Positions 57,967-64,000 of a stretch of 64,000 nucleotides of DNA are shown one piece after another (positions within the stretch are counted from its first letter, which is position 1; each line of letters opens with the position of its first letter). The stretch comes from Trematomus loennbergii (lineage: Eukaryota > Chordata > Actinopteri > Perciformes > Nototheniidae): NCBI GenBank assembly GCA_012861695.1, contig JAAOOA010001621.1, positions 1 through 64,000 on the forward strand. Direction: 5' to 3'. The notes under the pieces were generated by a model that ran no database searches, was not told the origin of the DNA, and saw only the letters and a program-made list of their open reading frames with translations. The translations under genes and the position numbers were made by a program.

Positions 57967-60900
57967 CTGAAGGAAAAATCACAAAGACAAACACAACATA
58001 TATTTCTAGTGGTTAGTGTCTCATAGATTGGCCTTTAAGATAAAATGACCATTACTTTTGCAATGGGGCTTCTTTGCAATTTCAGTACATTTAAAATTCC
58101 AAATCAGGCACCAAAGACTCCTCGATTTATTAAATGTCCTCATCTTTTAGGGTCAAGCAAATGTTCAAAGACTAAAAGTGATTGGTTTGAGGCATAGACT
58201 GTATTTAAGAAGTTGACATGATCAATATGAATTTGGCTATTTATGGTGTTGAAGCCTTGAATTTGGTATTTTGCCCACTGCCACCTCAATGTTCTGTTCT
58301 GTTCTGAAAAACTTTTTTTAGGACTGCAAATGGGTTCAAGTTGTAAAAAAACAACTGTGGACAACATTATGTTTTTGATAACAAGTCACCTTTTTGCTAA
58401 TATACTCTAAATGGGACCATAACTTACAACAAATAAGTTGTGCTGTATTAAAGAAGACTTTAAATCAGCAAGTAAGACTATAAACTCATCAGGGAAATGT
58501 ATACTGAGGTCATAAATGATGTTAAAAGTAGGGCCATTTTCTCATAGAATTCTACACAATCAGATTCTGTGTTATAGCCAGTGGATTCGCTCTCTGCTGG
58601 CCATTGGAAATAATGCAGCCTTAAGGCACTTATGCATTGGCTTCATCTTTCAGACCTGAGTCGGCTGCTTGCTTTGAGATCACTTCTGTTATTGTCATTG
58701 TACCCCCAATATTTAAAAAATGCTTACATGTATGGAAAGGTTTACATCCCAAGCAATGGAAAGACCAAAGACACCTTACACATAATGTTGATAACCGTAT
58801 GACACAGAATGACTGAGGAAAGCCAAACTAAGGAATGACAAAAGCATAGCTATGGATTTATCAAATTGAATTTAACAGGAGGAAAAAAGAAAGTATGATA
58901 GGACTGGAATGGTAATCGCCTGCACACTGGTAAGCACTGCAAAAAGGCCTCTCATTCACCAAACTCACAAACAGATGGAGACAAAGCTTCACCGGAAAAG
59001 TATTACATGGCCCATGAAGAGCATCTTGATTACATTTATTTTGGTCTTTAAACATACAGACAGGGATCAAAGCCCCAACGCTGTGATTAATGGATGACTC
59101 ACTCTACCTCCTAAGTCACGTTTCCAAAGGTAAAATATTTAGTTTGGGAAAAGGACGTTTCCAAACCGGGACATGATGCACTGTTCAAATGAGTTTGCAG
59201 GTGAAGGTTGACCCTAACGGCCCCTACACACGGTGACGTGCGTTGACGCTTCAACGCTTCTGCCCATTCACTTTGAATGGGGTGACGTCACGCTTCGCCG
59301 AACTGCATTGTGGGAGCAAAGCGTAGCTTTCAAAAGTAGAGCAATGTTCTACTTTTGAAGCTTCGACGGAAGCGTCAGCCAATCAAATCATATGCCAGTA
59401 CAAGCTCTAGCCAATCAAACCGCTGCTTGTGTGTCCGGGGCGGGAGATTCAGGTTATTGGTTGTTGGTCTAGCTAGCTTCAGACATGCCCGTCGGCAAGC
59501 GTCAACGCACGCCGCTGTGTGTAGGGCCGTAAGTGATACCTGAAATCTTCATTCTCACCTGAGCGTCGTTGTCTGGTCTCTCTCCAGCTTCCGTGGTTGG
59601 TTTCGAGGATCTCTTTCTTCTGGAAAAGAAAGTGAATTAACAAAGAAATGAATCTTAAAATTAAATAACTGTGGCCTTACTGAACGTAATCAAAGTCAAA
59701 CTGAACTGCTTACCTAATCAACAGAAAGGCAATGAGGAATATGATACACACAATAACAGCAGTTATTGATCCAGCAGCGACTGATTTCATTGAACCTGGG
59801 AAACAGTGACAATTAGTTTTTTTATTACAGGTATTTTTGAGTTCTTAACAGGTGATGATTAGTCATCAAATCTGAGATCTTAAGAGAGAAGCATTTAAAA
59901 TAGTAACTCCTCACAGTTTAATTAGCTTTTGCGTCCCATAAATGATCAACAGCACGAGGGTGTTTTTAAACCGGGAACAACCATTGGTATTTGGTGGTCC
60001 CTAATGCTTTGACAATTGAGGGTCTGATTGTGGCCAACCTTGCTCCTCAGACTAAAGATTAATCCTTGACTTTGTACTCAAATGATCAAATCTCTGTCTT
60101 GGATTCTTTAGCAGAGCAGTCAACTGATCCCAACTTAGTGATCAGGTTAATCACCTTATCAGGAATGATGCCCACTCCAAATAAATACTTAATGGAAAGT
60201 TTGGGAAACTATAGTTTTCGATGCCAAAGAGAGGGACTCGAAGATATTCTGGCAATCTGTCCGAGCAGAGAGTGTTGGAAGACTTGCAAGTAGTCAAAAA
60301 GCCTCACGCCAGATGACAAGGGGTAAGGCCAAACAATATATTGATTGGTTGTACTGGTTGACAACCCACTGCAGAGTAACGCAGAGGTTGTGGTCGATGA
60401 CTGTGGCCTAGCAGAGAGGGGAAGTAGACTATGTGTGTCCTTGAAATTATTGGTGTATCACAAAAAGTCTGGCAACTTTGAGCAGCAAACCTCAGATTTA
60501 GAATTTAAAAAATAATTCTGTCTAGAGAGTGTAACAGTAAATTGCATCTTGGCTCTTCAAAGAACTGTAGTGGTTCCGATACTTTTCTACATGTATGATG
60601 TGAACTTGGAAGTTGCTGTGCCTCTTGGGATGTCCTGTGGTGCGAAATGACTTACCTGCCACAACACTCAGATGTAAGGTAGAGTTAAGACGTCCTAACT
60701 TGTTCTGGGCTCCACAGAATAACTCCCACTGTGTTCAGCTTTTAAATAAGTGATGGTGAAGATCTGTCCTGAAGCTTTTGGAGAGTCTTCATCCTCCTTG
60801 TACCAGGTGTAGTTAGCTGCTGGGTTAGCATCAGTGCTACAGGTCAGAGTCACTGAACTGCCCTCCTCTATCTCAGCAGAGGGACTCACTGACACAGAGG

Positions 60901-63900
60901 GAGCTTTGGAGCATCTGGAAGAGAATGTGTAGAAGTGTATCTTTAGTAAAGTAGATCTACTAATTCCCCACTTGATATCATCAAGGTGTGCAGAAGGGGC
61001 CCAACTTGGCAGTGGAAACTACCATCTACGGCAAAAAAGCCTACATATTGCAGGATATATCCACTTGAGGCCTTGCTTGTGACCCGAGCACTGCAATTTA
61101 GATTGTACCATGCATATTTTAGGAGATTGATAAGATCGTTAGTTATCAATCTATTAGCAGCAAACACATGTTCTTGATCCTACGATGTGTACTTTGTTCC
61201 TGCAAAGATTGTGCCACTTAGCTCGAGTCGTATCCTTAGTTGAAAGCCACAGTTTATTTGATTGAAACGTTGGTTTACTCTCTCAGCAGACATAAGAGGA
61301 CCAAACAAATGAAACGAGAAAAATGAAAATATTTTCATCCTAAGATTTACATAAAGAAAGCCAAGTAGGCAAATCACGGAGTAACGTATGGAGAGCTCAT
61401 GTCACGAATGGCGCAAATCCTTCAGCTGCAGCCAATAAAGAGTCATCCCTTTATCAAACACAGAGGCATTTTGTACTAAATCAAATGAAACCTTAGAAGT
61501 AACAGTAACATATTAGCATTACATGAAATCCAACTCTTTTTAGAGGTATTGCTTCCAAGCTGGCATGGACTGAGGAATGAGTCAAGGGATCACAAACCTT
61601 CTTTTAACGTACACATGGCATGTGAATATGTTAGACATCAAAAGCTGATAGACGTCCTTATGAATTTATTTTAGATAATGTTTTTACCAGGGAAAGATCA
61701 TCACATGTTAACAATCACTATCTCTACTCAACACATTTGTATTGAGTGAGTTGTTGATGTTTTGTACTTACATTGGACATCTATGTGTACTGATGTAGAG
61801 TTGATCTGGCCGTACTTATTCTTAGACTCGCAGTGGTAGTTCCCTTTGTCCTCTAAGGTGATAGAGGCGAGTTGATAACTGTCTTTTGACCCCCAAGGCA
61901 GTGTTTGGTTGTCCTTGTACCAGGTGTAGTTAGCTGCTGGATTAGCGCCACCTTTACAGGTCAGCTGCAATGATTTGCCAATCTCTATCTCAGTAGAGGG
62001 TCTCGCTGACACAGAGGAAGTCTTTGGACCATCTAGAGGACAAAAGAGAGAAACCAGTTTTTTGGGCATATGGCTACAACAAACCAGAAGCAGCAACACA
62101 ATGATTAAGCTCACTTCACTTCCATCTACAATAGAAACCCTGCTCCATGAGACAGGGTGTTATCACATCTGCAAAGATGGCAGATTAAAATATTTCCTGA
62201 TAGACCTGATCATGACATTTGGCCACAAGTTTTCTCTTCATGGCCTCTTCTTTTTGAAGAAGGTGCATCACAACAATGTTAAGTGACTCAAAATCTTCTC
62301 AACTGTAGAAAAACAACGTTCTCCACAGTTTGTGAGCAATGTGCCTCCGGGACCTCAAATGTTGCAATAACAAAAGTGACTGCAATTTGTATGGCTTTTC
62401 TTAGAAAGACGCTGCATGTACTTTACATGTTTTAACACCGCACCAGTGGCATTAATGTGTCAACATGGTTTCAAGCTTGGTCAGTTAGGAGACTGACCTC
62501 CTGCGGTTTTATACACACAACTGGAAAGATATAAGAAAGACACATTTCCAAATGTACATTGAAATAATGAGTTGTTGAGTGGCCACGGTCAGGATGAATA
62601 TTCATCTATAGCACATATAGAATTAAAATGTAAGCACTAGTCCATAGCCCATTTTATGCCAGAATCACAGTATTTGCATTTGTAGTATTAGTATACTGTA
62701 TGCTTGGATATTTATCAGACATGACTGATTAACATAATGTGTTGCGCCCATTAGAATGGTTTATATGTTTTGTTATTTGAACACTAGATGGCGTAATGGG
62801 CAACAGCATATAAGTGATCTCACAGGTGCATTGATTGTGACCGGGAGAGCAATCGTTTTTTGAGCGTGTCTATCGTGTCTGTGAACACGCCGTGTTTTTT
62901 GAAAATAAAAGATATTGAAAGCTAAACTTCGTCGTACATGGAGATTACACACGTCCAATTAGTTAAACCCAGTTGGGTCAATCCCAGCTGATATTGAGTG
63001 GCAATAGTCACCACATAATGAATTAACTGACACCCACTGTAAATACTGAAATAACTGACACCATAATAAGGCATCCGACAGAGCTATCCTTACACACAGA
63101 CCGGACTTTTACTGAACCTAAGGTCAAGAGAGGATGCACTCCTATGATTACTGATGTTACTGAGGCTTGCCCCACTGCAGCTGCTCATTCTGACTTTCTT
63201 CTGCTAACAATATATTCAGCCTTTCTTCCATGTTGGCAGTACTGTGCATTGATCTTTCTTGGATTTACACTTTTGCCCAGTTATGGGAAAGTTCTGCTCC
63301 AGTTCTTGAGGAGAAATGTGTTAACAAAGATGACCCTAGGTGATGTTGTTTCTCATAGTACATGTTGTACAGAGTATTTAAATCACAACATGTGAATAGC
63401 TCTGTGTAGATGCATTTTAGACTTTGAAGGTGGAGTGACAAATGGATGGGTCATTGTTTGATTCTGGGACTTTAAACCCACAAAGCTTCTATAATCTCCT
63501 GAAGCTTCTCAGTGATTACACCAGACTGTGAATGTAAAGCAAGTAGATTTAAGAAACTAACTACAATTACTCACAATTCACATCAATAGAGATGTCTTTA
63601 GATGCCTTCGTCCCCAGCTTGTTCAGCTGTACAGCAATACTGTCCAGAGTCAGAGGAACTGATGGAGCTGAAGACAAGCTGTGGTCCTTCACTGAGAGGA
63701 GGAAGGTCGGGATTTCTCCTCCCTTTGTACCAGGTGTATTTAGCTGCTGGGTTAGCATCACTGCTACAGGTCAGAGTCACTGAGCTGCCCTCCTTTATCT
63801 CACCAGAGGGACTCACTGACACAGAGTAGCTTCGGAGCAGCTGGAGGAGATGTGTTAACAGAAAATATTCAAAGTTAATGTGTTGCTCACTAGATAGCAA

Positions 63901-64000
63901 AAAGGGTATCCAATAAGGTACACTTGAATTTAGTCACTAATGATTACATTATAGAGAAACAACTGTTAGATATTATGTACATGAATTAATATGTACTGTA
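57739..64000 (-). CDS. Gene G: CD22/Siglec-like receptor with longer ITIM tail, partial
   Basis: This is a divergent sister gene whose 5' end is outside the window. Exons seen: Ig 63575-63840, Ig 61772-62032, Ig 60656-60914, TM 59714-59795 (VAAGSITAVIVCIIFLIAFL), basic exon 59559-59619 (RKRSSKPTTEAGERPDNDAQ), tail exon 57739-57966 ending in a stop. The tail has EVCYASV (fits the ITIM consensus), EALYSNI (ITIM-like) and a tyrosine-less STVTF. Junctions are phase 1 through the ectodomain. The middle Ig exon is intact. The outer two carry deletions (two of 1 nt in 60656-60914, two of 2 nt in 63575-63840), some in homopolymers. From family knowledge such tails recruit SHP-type phosphatases. It shares no tail exon with A-F. 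Confidence 0.75.
59218..59529. mobile_element. Harbinger-like MITE in gene G intron
   Basis: CGGCCCCTACACACGG ... CCGCTGTGTGTAGGGCCG between TAA duplications (59215-59217, 59530-59532). 312 bp. Confidence 0.7.
60656..60914 (-). other. Gene G membrane-proximal Ig exon, frameshifted
   Basis: SVSPSAEIEEGSSVTLTCST, ANYTWYKEDEDSPKASGQIF, TITYLKAEHSGSY, then one T is missing before the Cys codon (near 60720). A C is also missing near the exon start. Confidence 0.72.
61772..62032 (-). other. Gene G Ig exon, intact
   Basis: 261 nt: STEIEIGKSLQLTCKGGANP, NYTWYKDNQTLPWGSKDSYQ, ITLEDKGNYHCESKNKYGQ and INSTSVHIDVQ. Cys pair and Trp are present. Confidence 0.8.
62740..63015. mobile_element. Putative solo LTR in gene G intron
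   Basis: TGTTGCGCCCATTAG ... AGTCACCACA with TAATG on both sides (62735-62739, 63016-63020). It contains 'catataagtg' and 'aaaataaaaga', plausible TATA and polyadenylation signals. 276 bp. Confidence 0.55.
63575..63840 (-). other. Gene G distal Ig exon, frameshifted
   Basis: SVSPSGEIKEGSSVTLTCSS, KYTWYKGRRNPDLPPLSEGP, QLVFSSISSSDSGQYCCTAE, then 2 nt are missing before the NKLG-type motif, and 2 nt near the exon start. Confidence 0.72.

Overview
The window looks like chromosomal DNA of a ray-finned, probably percomorph, fish. The signs are intron-rich immunoglobulin-superfamily genes with phase-1 exons, long (CA/GT)n tracts, RTE-like (Rex3-type) and L2-type LINE pieces, and many hAT, PIF/Harbinger and TTAA-target elements with readable target-site duplications. 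No bacterial or phage gene, rRNA, tRNA or CRISPR array was seen. The species cannot be named from the sequence alone.

All recognisable host genes lie on the minus strand and belong to one family: CD22/Siglec-like cell-surface receptors. Between about 6.8 kb and 56 kb there are six tandem units, here called A to F from low to high coordinate. The ancestral exon order is a 16-residue signal-peptide exon, a V-set Ig exon, a short C2-like Ig exon, one to three further Ig exons, a transmembrane (TM) exon, a basic juxtamembrane exon and a 32-codon last exon with an ITIM-type tyrosine. Ig number varies strongly: A has V+2, B V+3, C V only, D V+4, E none, and F at least one (5' part missing). A lone last exon at 1533-1607 is a relic of a further copy. 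At 57.7-64 kb a divergent sister gene, G, has a longer ITIM tail and runs out of the window.

Most Ig-bearing copies carry one- or two-base indels, often in homopolymers, so either they are pseudogenes or the consensus is noisy. Unit E has lost every Ig exon, yet its four remaining exons join in frame into a 99-residue signal/TM/ITIM protein.

The rest is a dense mobile-element landscape. Highlights are a four-level nest in intron 1 of gene A (hAT > TTAA element > Harbinger > hAT, plus an L2 LINE beside it), a TTAA element in gene D whose empty site survives in gene B, a solo LTR present in B, D and E but absent from A and C, an inverted LTR-like palindrome in D, and a 57-bp minisatellite in F that appears to have grown from a MITE end. 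These insertions serve as markers for the order of duplication, and they disagree with one another, which suggests unequal crossing-over and gene conversion.
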